Program-made: the position numbers and the translations under genes
Notes under the pieces: generated by a model
What the model saw: the letters and a program-made list of their open reading frames with translations, nothing else
Database searches by the model: none
What the model was told of the DNA's origin: nothing
Shown here: positions 34,672 through 45,426 of the stretch, in pieces
How positions within the stretch are numbered: position 1 is the first letter of the stretch
Layout of the letters: each line of letters begins with the position of its first letter
From: Arabidopsis thaliana
Lineage: Eukaryota; Streptophyta; Magnoliopsida; Brassicales; Brassicaceae
Direction of reading: 5' to 3'
NCBI RefSeq assembly: GCF_000001735.4
Contig: NC_003076.8
Span: 26,787,835-26,851,834 of the forward strand
Length of the DNA: 64,000 nucleotides

Positions 34672-36347
34672 ATGAAGCTCTCTGTGTTTCGATTGAGCTA
34701 TTGGAACCGTCGAGGAAGTAGTTTCAGATCATCGCCGTCGTTGGATCCATCATTCGATGGCAAATCTCCGTCGTCTGTGTTTTGGTTCGTGATTCATGGT
34801 CTCTGCTGCTTGATCAGCTTGATTCTAGGGTTCCGATTCAGCCATTTAGTACTCTTCTTCCTTTTCTCGACTTCCGTCACCAATCTATACACAACGCCAT
34901 TTCTCTTTGCCGGAAACGGCGGTGTAAGCCAGCTTCTCCGGCTAAAACCTCTGGAAACAGCGACTAACAGCACGGTGAAGAAGAACTCTCGAGTGGTGGT
35001 TGGAAGACACGGGATCCGGATCCGTCCATGGCCTCACCCGAATCCGATTGAGGTATTGAGAGCTCATCAGTTGCTTGTGAGAGTACAGAAAGAGCAGAAA
35101 TCGATGTACGGTGTGAGGAGCCCTAGGACTGTGATTGTGGTGACGCCGACTTATGTACGGACTTTTCAGGCGCTTCATTTGACCGGAGTTATGCACTCGC
35201 TTATGCTTGTTCCGTACGATTTGGTTTGGATCGTTGTGGAAGCTGGTGGAATCACTAACGAGACTGCTTCGTTTATCGCAAAATCAGGATTAAAGACGAT
35301 TCACTTAGGATTCGATCAGAAAATGCCTAATACATGGGAAGATCGTCACAAATTGGAGACCAAAATGAGACTTCACGCCTTGAGGTTAAATCTTTGATTC
35401 ACATTTTGTTTTGCTGTTTTGATTGATTGATTCTTATTTGACTTGAAATTTATTGTTCTTGTGTTGATGTTTGCTCATCAGAGTTGTGAGAGAGAAGAAG
35501 TTAGATGGGATTGTTATGTTTGCTGATGATAGCAATATGCATAGTATGGAGCTTTTTGATGAGATTCAAACTGTGAAATGGTTTGGTGCTCTATCTGTTG
35601 GTATACTTGCTCATTCTGGTAATGCAGATGAATTATCATCGATCTTGAAGAATGAACAAGGGAAGAACAAAGAGAAACCTTCAATGCCAATCCAAGGTCC
35701 TAGTTGTAATTCCTCTGAGAAATTAGTGGGTTGGCACATTTTCAACACACAGCCTTATGCCAAGAAGACTGCAGTGTATATCGATGAGAAAGCGCCTGTG
35801 ATGCCTAGTAAGATGGAATGGTCAGGGTTTGTGTTGAATTCTAGATTGCTCTGGAAGGAATCTTTAGATGATAAACCAGCATGGGTTAAAGATCTCAGCT
35901 TGTTGGATGATGGTTATGCGGAAATTGAGAGTCCTTTGTCTTTGGTGAAGGATCCTTCCATGGTGGAGCCACTTGGAAGCTGTGGCCGTCGTGTCTTGCT
36001 TTGGTGGCTTCGAGTTGAAGCTCGAGCTGATAGCAAATTCCCACCTGGGTTAGTTTTCTTTAATCATTCTCTCTGATGGAAAGCAAATTTCTCATCACAT
36101 TATCACTTGCTGAGTTGCAGTCTTCTAACTTGTATTGTATGAACGCAGCTGGATCATAAAGTCACCTTTAGAAATCACAGTGCCATCAAAGCGGACACCC
36201 TGGCCAGACTCTTCCTCAGAGCTCCCAGCGGCGGCGATCAAAGAGGCAAAAAGCAACTCTAAGCCAAGAGTGTCGAAGAGCAAGAGCTATAAGGAGAAAC
36301 AAGAACCTAAAGCTTTCGATGGTGTCAAAGTGTCAGCAACTAGCTGA
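34672..36347 (+). CDS. IRX14-L: IRX14-L, GT43 xylosyltransferase-family protein of xylan backbone synthesis
   Basis: Three exons: 34672-35384, 35482-36048, 36149-36347; 492 residues. Type II Golgi topology: cytosolic residues 1-34, hydrophobic 35-66, then lumenal. The GT43 domain runs from about 150 (RTVIVVTPTYVRTFQALHLT) through the nucleotide-sugar/metal motif MFADDSNMH (D253, D254), FGALSVGI and EWSGFVLNSRLLW to the PLGSCGRRVLLWWLRVEAR region. The C-terminal tail is Lys/Ser-rich. IRX14 and IRX14-L (I14H) are redundant members of the xylan synthase complex with IRX9/IRX10; biochemical work favours a structural role for some GT43 members. The frame is open upstream to 34645 but the first ATG is at 34672. 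Convergent with SDN3, 272 bases apart. Remembered as AT5G67230. Confidence 0.95.
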
Positions 36348-36619
36348 AGAAGCTTCTATAGATAGATCGAGTTTCATTTCATATTCTTTTTCACCGTAAA
36401 TATCGGAAAATTGTTTTGTGTGCATTAGCTTCATTGTATACAGTACAAAAATCATATGAGATGTTTTAAGTTCTTCAAATCGATACTTAGCTCTAAAACA
36501 AAACTTGGAAGACAACATAGTCTCCTGACTTCTCTTAACCTTAAAACAGCAAAAATTTCAGACAACAAAAACAGGTGCAGTGAACTCCCTAACTTGAGCC
36601 ATGGTTGATTTCTGTTAAA
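36348..36619. other. Convergent 3' region of IRX14-L and SDN3
   Basis: Holds both 3' UTRs. No additional feature seen. Confidence 0.6.
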
Positions 36620-39600
36620 TCATGACCGAGACTTTGACTGTTTCTTCTCCAGTTTCATTTTGAGGTTGGCTATAATCTTATCCTGAGCCTGTATCTGATG
36701 TTCCTTGGCATTGAGCTTCTGCTTCAGTTCTTCAATTTCTTTTGAATGACCTTCGCAGCTGATTGCGAACTCCATAGCTTTGAGTTTTTCCTTCAGTTCT
36801 TCCATTTCTTTTAAATGATCATCCTCACAATGGTTTGCATTTGCCTCTTTGGTCTCCTCAGATTCATCTTGAACCATTTTACGAACGTATAAACAAGCTC
36901 CTGATCCTGAACTCAGCTTAAACGCAACCATTTTTTGTGCCAAACCACCTTTCTCCTGAAAGAAAAAGACAACAGATGCTTATTATATCGATTTTCTTTA
37001 GATAGTTTCAGGTCCTGAAATGACCACAGAGATGATTCTAAATACCTTAACTGCTTCTCCTTTAACTTTTTCAAATGCTTTATTTGCTTCTTCTGGACTA
37101 TTAAAAGTAACAACTGCATTGTAATAACGTCCTTTTCTTTTGGGTGGCTGCCCAAAAACAAATCACAAAAACATGATCCTCGCGAGAGAGAAAAAAAAAA
37201 TGAGTATAAAGATTAGGATGTTTGGATTTATGATATTACCATAACTTCAAGTGTGAACTGCCCGGTAATAACTACTTTTAACTCTTGAGACGGGACATTG
37301 AGAGGGATTTTATGAAGGAGGAGCTTTGTCTTATCAGCCTCTCTTTGCTTTGCATTTGCTTCTTTGGTCTCCTCAGATTCATCTTCTGTCTTCTGTCTCT
37401 TAGAACTCATATTGCTCTCCTCTGTTCGAGCTCTCTTGGTTGTAGAGATTTCACCCGGAGAATCATCATGAACCATTTTACGAACATATAAACTAACTCC
37501 TGATCCAGAACTCAGCTTGAATACAACCATTTTTTGTGGCAAACCCGTCTTATCCTGCAAGAAAAAGACAACAGAAACTTGTTATATCAAATTTTCTAAC
37601 GATAGTTTCAGATCCTGATAAAAACCAGAGAGATGATCCTAAATACCTTAACTACGTCTCCTTCCACATTTTCAAATGCTTCATTTGCTTCTTCTGGACT
37701 ATTAAAATCAACGACTGCATTGTAGTAACCTCCTTTTCTTTTTGGTGGCTGCCCAAAAACAAATCACAAACACATGAACCTCGTGATAGAGAAAAAAGAG
37801 AGTATAAAGATTAGAATGTTCGATATCTAATATTACCTTAACATCGAGTGTGAAATCCCCGTTAAGAACTCCATGTAACTCTTGAGATGGAACATCGTGT
37901 GGGATTTTATGAAGGAAAAGCTTTGTCTTATCAGCCTCTCTTTGGTTTACAGTTGCTTCTTTGGTCTCCTCAGTTTCATCTTCCGTCTTCTGTCTCTTAG
38001 AACTCACATTGTTCTCCTCTGCACGAGCTCTCTCGGAGGTAGAGATTTCACACGGAGAATCATCTTGAACCATTTTACGAACGAATAAACTAACTGCTAA
38101 TCCAGAACTCAGCTTCAACACAGCCTTTTTTTGTGGCAAACCCGATTTATCCTGAAAGAAAAAGACAATAGAAACTTGTTATATCTATTTTTTTAAGATA
38201 GATTCAGATCCTGAAATAACCAGAGAGATGATCCTAAATACCTTAGCTACGTCTCCTTCAACATTTTCAAATGCTTCATTTGCTTCTTCCGGACTACTAA
38301 AATCAACGACTGCAGTAGAATAACCTCCTGTTTTTGGTGGCTGCCCAAAAACAAATCACAAACACATGATCACCGTGAGAGAGATAAAAGAGAGTATAAC
38401 AGATTATAATGTTCGTATTATAAGTTCGCATTTATAATACTACCTTAACAACAAGTGTGAAATTCCCGCTAAGAACTCCATGTAACTCTTCAGATGGAAC
38501 ATCGTGAGGGATTTTATGAAGGAAGAGCTGTGCCTTACCAGCCTCCTGTCTTGCCTCCTGTCTTCTCTTTTCAGCCACCATCATCTAATATTGATTTGCA
38601 GATAATTTTGTATAGGTTTCAGAAGACTATAAATATATATACACATTGTTTTTGGAACTTAGTATGAATTGTAAAAATTTGCCTTACTTCTTCAGTTGGT
38701 TGAATTAAAGTGGCTGCTCCTTTTTCTACAGCAGCAAGTACAAGTTTCATGGCAGCTGCTGCGTCATGAACACAATTGTGAGCAGCACCGTCCATTCGCA
38801 CTTCTTGACCTAAAACAGACTGGAGAAACAAGAAATACACAAAATGATTTATCAATCATATACATATTCAGGATTCTGAATTTCACAACGAGCAGAGAAT
38901 AATAAAAGCAAAGCATGCTTGCCTTGCATAGATTATTCAAAGAAGGTCTTTGAGTCTTTGGTGCATCGACAAACTCAAATACATATGAAGTATCTATTAC
39001 TCTCGCATGATCTATCCTCAACACTGTGATCAAAGTAAGTCGTAAGCACAATCGAAATTTAATAATATCTCAAAACACATAAAGACGAATTACAGCTTTT
39101 TGCTAACCTTGAAGATCATTATGCAAACCATGACCTACCAAAATAGTTCCCACAGAAAGAAACCTACGCAATTTTTTTTGAATATCTGCAACAGAAAGAG
39201 TAGCTCTCTCAAGATCCTCAGCAGTAACTCCAGTAATATCCGTCTTATAGTCAATAACTGGTTTGTCCGGTTTCACAAATTTGTCAAGAACCACCTAATT
39301 GAAGAACATCAGATAAAAACAACATGGTTACAATGCCCGATCACAGATGAACATCAGATTGAATGGTCTAGAGCTACAGACCTTTAAGTCACGGTCCACA
39401 GCGCCAACTCTAACTAAAGCCTGGCTCCCATCTTCACAGGTAACCATCTCACAATCAATAGAAAGCATTCTAGTAGATTTAATCACTTTCGACTTCTTCT
39501 TTCCAAGCTCAGTTACATACCAATCCTGTTTAGCAATACAGAAAAAGTTTTTGATAATCTCATATGCAGGAGCAAGAGAGGGAAAAGCTAATATCAATTT

Positions 39601-40264
39601 GACAGAAACACAAACCTCAGCGTAGGAAGGGAACGTATAGTTTCCAGGATAATCGTCATGAGTAATAGTCAATCGAACTAGCCTCTGCACTGCCAACAAC
39701 ATAGTTATGAACCAATTTGCTTAAAACAACCAAAACCTTTTATAATTAGAAATCCTGAAAAATGTTCTCCACCTGCTCAGGAGTCTCTTTATCCGGAGTC
39801 TCTTGCTTGAATTTCTCAATTAGTTCACGATTAGCACCACATTGCATAACCCTAGCTATTAGCTGAAGCAAGAATAAAATGGTAAGAACTAAGAATAATA
39901 AGTTGTCATTGTAAGTGTTAAGTTGTGATAGTTACCTGCAAATCTTCTTTCTTTTTAAATGTCAAAAGAAAAGCAACCAAAACATCATTGGAACGTCTCG
40001 CAGGATCACTCAAACTCGATCCTAATTTTTTGTCGTAAACATTTAGAAATTCCTTCCATCCTCCGTTCTCGCCTTCCAAACCTCGTTTCTGTACTAGCTT
40101 GACTAGGTCTACTAGCAACTAAAATCAAAATCCCATGACAAATTAGAATTCACCAAAGTCAGAATTTGAAGAGAATGAGAGTTTTTTAGCTGAGAAATAT
40201 CTAGTGTGGTACGATAACGAAAGAGACTTACTTTTTTCTCAGCAGTGGCTAGTTTATGCTCCAT
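36620..40264 (-). CDS. SDN3: SDN3, small RNA degrading nuclease (DEDDh exonuclease) with triplicated RRM-like region
   Basis: Fifteen minus-strand exons: 40232-40264, 39936-40118, 39773-39862, 39616-39684, 39382-39525, 39108-39294, 38923-39023, 38688-38819, 38444-38584, 38242-38340, 37837-38151, 37647-37748, 37240-37554, 37046-37147, 36620-36955; 782 residues. The exonuclease domain holds D149 and E151 (SIDCEM), D233 (HGLHND), and H283/D288 (AHNCVHD). Three RRM-like modules follow (starting about 329, 468, 607), each built from the same exon pair, linked by acidic/Lys-rich spacers ([10 protein letters not shown]), and then a coiled coil (about 705-775). SDN enzymes degrade mature plant miRNAs 3' to 5'. 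One intron (38820-38922... donor side 38922) uses a GC donor. A telo-box AAACCCTAA lies at 40358-40366. Remembered as AT5G67240. Confidence 0.94.
36955..38444 (-). repeat. Tandem exon-pair amplification, about 600-base unit, in SDN3
   Basis: Acceptors of the equivalent long exons lie at 36955, 37554 and 38151 (spacings 599, 597), and of the short exons at 37147, 37748 and 38340 (601, 592). The short exons (102, 102, 99 bases) all begin PPK and contain VVxFxSPEEANxAFE; the long ones begin D/EKxGLxQK. The two complete long exons are both exactly 315 bases. Introns are also similar, so whole exon-intron blocks were copied. Confidence 0.92.
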
Positions 40265-41478
40265 TACCAAGAGTTTTTTTGACGGACGGTGGTTCTGTGA
40301 GTTGAAAGAGGCGGCGAGTTGGAGAAAGGAGAGTTGGGGAAGACGGACAATCGAAATTTAGGGTTTTATTCTTTTTTATTTCTTGTTTAATAATTTTAGT
40401 TCGGGAAGCTTATGTTTTAATTACTGTTTTGTCCTCCTATTTAATCTTACTTTGTTTGATAAAATTTCAGATTTTTAATTTTACTAATGTTTTTGGTTTG
40501 AAGGTTTATTGCTAATATAAGCCTCCTCATTGGTCCGTTTAACACATTGAAGAAGTCTTTGAGACCACTCCTAGTGTATTTATCTCTGATTCATCTAGAA
40601 CAAAATCTATGTCTTTACTATTTTTTCTCAATTCTGAAATGTTTATTTTGTTGGTTCAATATTAAGTAAAATTTGTAATGTATGATATTTTAGAGTGTAT
40701 TGAAACCCCTTTTGGCTGAGATCTCATCATATGTTCCTAAAAATTTATGTGTTCAAGGTATCGATGCATTCGATGACCTCCTCATTAATTGTTGTTTCTG
40801 TTGCTTACTTGTACAAGTTGTAACTATGTATCTGTTTCTTTTTGTGATTTACATATAGACCAACAAAAGAACATAACCAAACAAAAACACTCTTAACAAC
40901 ATGATACATCAAATGCCACACACGCTCACAGAATCTCTCATATAAGAAGAAGCAATGCCAATCCTTGCACTGCATTATCAGTTTTACCAAAAACACTTTT
41001 GCCAGCATTGGTAGCCTGATGATATCAACGAAGTGTCCTGTAGAATCTGGCTTCTGCTCCACAAACCAAGATTGCTTGAAGTAACCACCACAACATATCT
41101 GTTTTGTATACAAACCAATTAGAATAAAACTAGTAATGGAGTTGAAAAATCTCCACCTTATTAATTGGTCATCATTCACCAAGTTCTCCTTATCTTTTGA
41201 TATTAAATTTTGTGAGCAAAAAAAAGATGAGTCTTTGTAAACGTTATATCAACGAATGGAAAACAAACCAAAGTCATCGAAAAAAGGAAACAACCAATCG
41301 AAATTTCCTTATTGGTTAGATTGAAATTAGTAAATGGAAATCGGATCTAATTTAGATCTCTTATTATTAGAAATAGTGAAAAATCCCAACGGGTAGATTA
41401 ATATCAAATCATCATTTAGTGAAGCAAAGATACTCTGTTTAAGAAAAAAGGAAATAACCCAAGAGAACCTTGTTTGCT
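40265..41478. other. Intergenic region upstream of SDN3
   Basis: Contains the SDN3 leader with a telo-box (TTAGGGTTT, 40358-40366). The rest is AT-rich without a supported gene; the open frame at 40805-41182 (-) has no recognisable domain and a Cys/Trp-rich random composition. Confidence 0.5.
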
Positions 41479-41964
41479 TATAAATATATATCACGCTCTT
41501 CTTCTTCTTCTTCTTCTTCTTCTTCTTCTTCTTCTTCTTCTTCTAACATGAGGAAGAAATCCCAATCAAAGAATCCATCTACGAGAAAGAAAACCCCCAA
41601 TCAAAGAATCCAACTACGAGAGACAAAGAGATGAGAGACGATCAACTTTTGATCAAAGACGAAAAGAAACTTCTCAGAGTACGACACGGTGGGCTTCGAA
41701 TTCTCGTTTCCATTGACGACGACCATAGCCCGACGGCGGAGATGGCGACAGAGAGAGACGACTGAGAGGAGAGATCAAAGGATTCTCGTTTCCATTGACG
41801 ACGATGCTGGAGGAAGAAACCAATCATCAAAGACAAAGAAGCTTCTCAGATTACGAATGAAGAAGACGGAGAATTTCAGACGAGTTTCCAACAACGACGC
41901 AAGGTGGGCTCACGCTGGTGGGCTTTTTTATATGGGCCCTTTCTTTGCTACCAAATCCAACCAG
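41479..41964 (+). other. Possible small transcription unit: TATA box, (CTT)n leader, reiterated short segments, donor-like end
   Basis: TATAAATATATA at 41480-41491 precedes a long CTT tract and an ATG at 41548 (28 codons) and another at 41631 (44 residues, MRDDQLLIKDEKKLL..., stop at 41763-41765). Short segments are duplicated inside it: caatcaaagaatcca at 41563 and 41598; ttctcgtttccattgacgac at about 41701 and 41783; atcaaagac...cttctcaga at about 41652 and 41826. The stretch ends in a consensus-like donor CAACCAG|GTATTT at 41964/41965. Coding is not convincing; it could be a noncoding RNA or a transposon-derived fragment. Confidence 0.3.
41498..41544 (+). repeat. (CTT)n microsatellite
   Basis: About 15 CTT/TTC units without interruption, just downstream of a TATA-like box; CTT tracts are common in plant 5' leaders. 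Confidence 0.92.
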
Positions 41965-42039
41965 GTATTTCTTTATTCATTCTTTTTTTAAAAAATCTTT
42001 TTAGTAAAACTATAATTAAATAGTTTAAATCTTTCACTA

Positions 42040-43440
42040 ATACATTTAGAGAAATAAAACTTACTATATAAAACCATGTTAATTTCATTATTATTTATTA
42101 AAAATTAGTTTAAGTGTTAAATTTTTAAAACGTCGGAAATTAACCGTGCCTAGGCATCCCGTCCTTAATTGGTCCGTAAGTCATGCGGTGTTCGAAGTTC
42201 GGCAATGTTTTCACGTAATATTGATTTGACACTTAAACTCATTTTGAAGAAATAATAATGATTTTCACTAAAAAAATAATTAAAACTTCAACTTAAAGAA
42301 AATAGTTAATAATTTTTAACTAAAATCATCTTAATTTCACTATTACTATTAAAAATTAGTTTAATATGCATCTCATCCTTTATTTGGTTTGTAAGTCTTA
42401 CAGTATTTAAAGTTTGGAAATATTTTCACGTAATATAGTTTTGACACTTAAACTCATTTTAAAAAATAAAATAAAAAATCACAAAAAAAAATTAAAACTT
42501 AAACTTTAACTACATAATTAATAATTTTGAACTAAGACCATGTTAATTTCATTATTACTTTTAAAAATTAGTTCAAGTGTTTAAATTTAAAAACGTCGGA
42601 AACTAACCGCGTCTGGGCATCCCGTCCTTTATTTGGTTTGTAAGTCTTACAGTATTTGAAGTTTGGCAATATTTTCACGTAATATAGATTTGACACTTAA
42701 ACTCATTTTAAAAAATAAAATAAAAATCACAAAAAAAAATAAAACTTAAACTTTAAGTACATAATTAATAATTTTGAACTAAGACCATGTTAATTTCATT
42801 ATTACTTTTAAAAATTAGTTCAAGTGTTAAAATTTAAAAACGTCGGAAACTAACCGCGCCTAGGCATCCCGTCCTTAATTGGTCCGTAAGTCTTGCGGTG
42901 TTCGAAGTTTGGCAATGTTTTCACGTAATATAGATTTGACACTTAAACTCATTTAAAAAAATAATAATGATTTTCACTAAAAACTTTAAGAAAATAATTA
43001 TTTAGTTTTAACTAAAACCATGTTAATTTCATTATTACTTTTAAAATTAGTTCAAATGTTAAAATTTAAAAACGTTGGAAACTAATCGCGCCTAGGCTTC
43101 CCATCCTTAATTGTTCTGTAAGTTTTGCGGTGTTCGGAGTTAGGCAATGTTTTCTCGTAATATAAGATTTGACACTTAAACTCATTTTTTTAAATAATAA
43201 TAATTTTCACTAAAAGGTTTTAAACTTAGAACTTTAAGAAAATAATTAATAATTTTTAACTTAAATTAATTTCACTATTACTTTTAAAAAAATAGTTTAA
43301 TTGTTAAATTTAAAAACGTTGAAAACTAATCGCGCCTCGGTATCCCGTCTTTAATTGGTCCGTAAACTTTGTAGTGTTTGAAATTTGACAATATTTTCAC
43401 GTAATATAGATTTCACAGTTTTAACTCATTTTTAATAACG
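42040..43440. repeat. Six-copy diverged tandem array, unit about 214-249 bases
   Basis: The segment like catcccgtccttaattggtc recurs at 42155, 42369, 42618, 42865, 43097 and 43341. Each copy continues with a gtaagt...gcggtgttcgaagtttggc-like segment, ttttcacgtaatatagattt, and gacacttaaactcattt, then an AT-rich spacer with ttaatttcattattact. Most copies start with aaaacgtcggaaactaaccg and include the palindromic core GCGCCTAGGC or a variant; copy 2 lacks that start. Copies 3 and 4 look closest, outer ones most diverged. Non-coding in all frames. Confidence 0.93.
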
Positions 43441-43842
43441 TTTGAAACAAAGAGTGTATGACATAATGGTTTAGAACCTTTGAATGGATAAAACAGAGAC
43501 TGTTTGGACCGTTTAAACTTGTCTTCAAAATCATTTTTACCAAAATAGTTTCTTAAGAAACAAAACCTTTGCAAACCTTACCAACACAGCTACATTGTAA
43601 CTATAAGTAAAAAAAAATGACAATTCATTCCCATCAAATGACTAATGTTGAGATTCCAAACAGAGAAAACAAATATGACACCAAATCAATAGTCAATACA
43701 ATAAATGGTCTCCATTGTAATGACTTTTCTAATCAACAAGTCTTGCACACATGAAAACGAACGAGGATTACAAAATACAGATAGAAATTTCTCTTAAAAA
43801 GATTTTTTTTTTGACAATTACCGCTTTCATAGTTATAGCTGA
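43441..43842. other. 3' flank of SKIP2
   Basis: AT-rich; from about 43570 on it is probably the SKIP2 3' UTR. No other feature seen. Confidence 0.5.
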
Positions 43843-45426
43843 TCAAGTAGAACTACTAGCATTATCATTGTGAGACCATCTTCTGAATGTGCAAGTTACC
43901 AAGTTTCTTCCAGCAAGAAACCCTAACTTTGACCTAATCATCGCTAATCTACTTCCTCCACCACCATTACTTGAACCAATCTCTGCCACAATTCCACCTG
44001 CTTGAGCCACCCTTGGCTCCTCCACAACGGTTTCAACCTCACCATCCACCACCACCACTGCTTCGGTTTCATCACCATCCATACTCACCACTAGTGTCCT
44101 CCTTTGTTCACGCAGCCAATCTCCAATCTCTCCAGTCACAACTTTACATTTCTTCACCTTCAATTTAACCAGATTAGGACAACCAACAGCGAGCGCCTCA
44201 ATCCCTCGATCCGAAACAGGACATCCTTTAATACAGAATTTCCTCAATGCTCCACATTTCCTAGCGATGCAAGCAATCTCTGTATCGCCTATTGTTCCAC
44301 TTCCGCAAAGTGCTAACCGTTCGAGTTTCTCACAGTTTGAAGCAATGGCTGCTAAACTCATATGTGTTGCATTAACACCAATCAGCACAAGTTCTTGCAA
44401 GTTTAAACAGTGTTTGGCTACAGAAAGTAAACCTTCATCACCTATCCTATTAGTCCTCCAACCATCAATATGAAGCTTCCTCAGCAGCTTACATCTCTCA
44501 GCTACATAAATCAGACCAAAGTTTGAACATTCTGGAGTTTTCACTATATGCAATGTCTCAACATTTGAGCATTTAGATATCGCAGATAGCCCAATGTCAC
44601 TAACTTGGAGCCTCTCTAAGTGAATTTCACTTAAAGAACTCTTACCATTTGCAATCATCTGAAGAACTTTATCCCAATCACCCAAACAACGAATGATTTT
44701 CAGTGTTTTCAGTGTTCTTGTAGTAGCAAGCAACGGTTCAAATACCTGGCCATTAACGAGCTCCTTCAAGCAAATAGACCTGAGCGAAGAAGATGAAGCA
44801 TCATCAGGTAGGTGAATCAACTCAGCTGCTTCATGAATTCCTCGAAGTCGCTTCACCGACAATTCCTCCAGAAGCTTACAATGTTCGAGCATCGCGTTCA
44901 CGCCTTTAGCTCCGAAATTGCAAGATCCAACAGATAGCTTCTTAAGATTTTTACAATTCTTAGCGAAGTCTTCCATTCCCAGATCCGTAATCTCGCGACA
45001 ACCACGAAGCTTAACACGAGTCAGATTCAAACAACGAACAGAGATCATAGCCAAAGCTTCATCGCTCAAGCTAACAGACTTCCGATCACATCGGAGAGCA
45101 AGCTTCGTCACCGAATCGAATCGATTGAACATAGAGGTAAGGAAAGAGGAGATCTCATCCTTAGCATCTAGAGATAACCGATGACGACTCTGACCGTCGA
45201 CGAGCAACCACCGTTTACAAACAAGAGAGCATCGCTTCCGATCTCCAGCTCCAAGAAACTGAAACACATGAGCTAAACACTCATCCGGCAGATCTCCGGT
45301 GAAATCCCGATCCACAACATTCCCCACAGCCATCGATTCACCTCCAGCAACAATCACCGGAGACCATAACCTCAAATCTAACTCTCGTCCGTTCGATTCC
45401 GCCGTAGACGACGGCGCTTGGCCCAT
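43843..45426 (-). CDS. SKIP2: SKIP2/VFB4, F-box leucine-rich repeat protein (SCF subunit)
   Basis: Intronless, 527 residues from MGQAPSSTAE. An in-frame ATG 15 codons upstream (MERKRKEEIE) is possible, but the MGQ start gives the N-terminus shared by VIER F-box proteins, and Gly2 with Ser6 fits an N-myristoylation signal. F-box about 41-80 (FTGDLPDECLAHVFQFLGAG ... CSLVCKRWLLVDG). It is followed by some 12 Cys-containing LRRs (RCLNLTRVKLRGCREITDLG, KLLRKLHIDGWRTNRIGDEG, KCGALRKFCIKGCPVSDRGI). SKIP2 was found as an ASK/SKP1-interacting protein, and VFB genes affect auxin-responsive growth and lateral roots. A TATAAATA box (-) at 45725-45732 and a G-box at 45569-45574 lie upstream. Substrates unknown to me. 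Remembered as AT5G67250. Confidence 0.94.
   Translation of the reverse strand: MGQAPSSTAESNGRELDLRLWSPVIVAGGESMAVGNVVDRDFTGDLPDECLAHVFQFLGAGDRKRCSLVCKRWLLVDGQSRHRLSLDAKDEISSFLTSMFNRFDSVTKLALRCDRKSVSLSDEALAMISVRCLNLTRVKLRGCREITDLGMEDFAKNCKNLKKLSVGSCNFGAKGVNAMLEHCKLLEELSVKRLRGIHEAAELIHLPDDASSSSLRSICLKELVNGQVFEPLLATTRTLKTLKIIRCLGDWDKVLQMIANGKSSLSEIHLERLQVSDIGLSAISKCSNVETLHIVKTPECSNFGLIYVAERCKLLRKLHIDGWRTNRIGDEGLLSVAKHCLNLQELVLIGVNATHMSLAAIASNCEKLERLALCGSGTIGDTEIACIARKCGALRKFCIKGCPVSDRGIEALAVGCPNLVKLKVKKCKVVTGEIGDWLREQRRTLVVSMDGDETEAVVVVDGEVETVVEEPRVAQAGGIVAEIGSSNGGGGSRLAMIRSKLGFLAGRNLVTCTFRRWSHNDNASSST

Noticed and set aside
40805..41182. 125-codon minus-strand frame between SDN3 and the repeat region
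   Set aside because: No family resemblance, no splice or promoter support.
42040..43440. CRISPR-like array
   Set aside because: Eukaryotic nuclear DNA; units are long (214-249 bases), diverged throughout and lack a short identical repeat with unique spacers.
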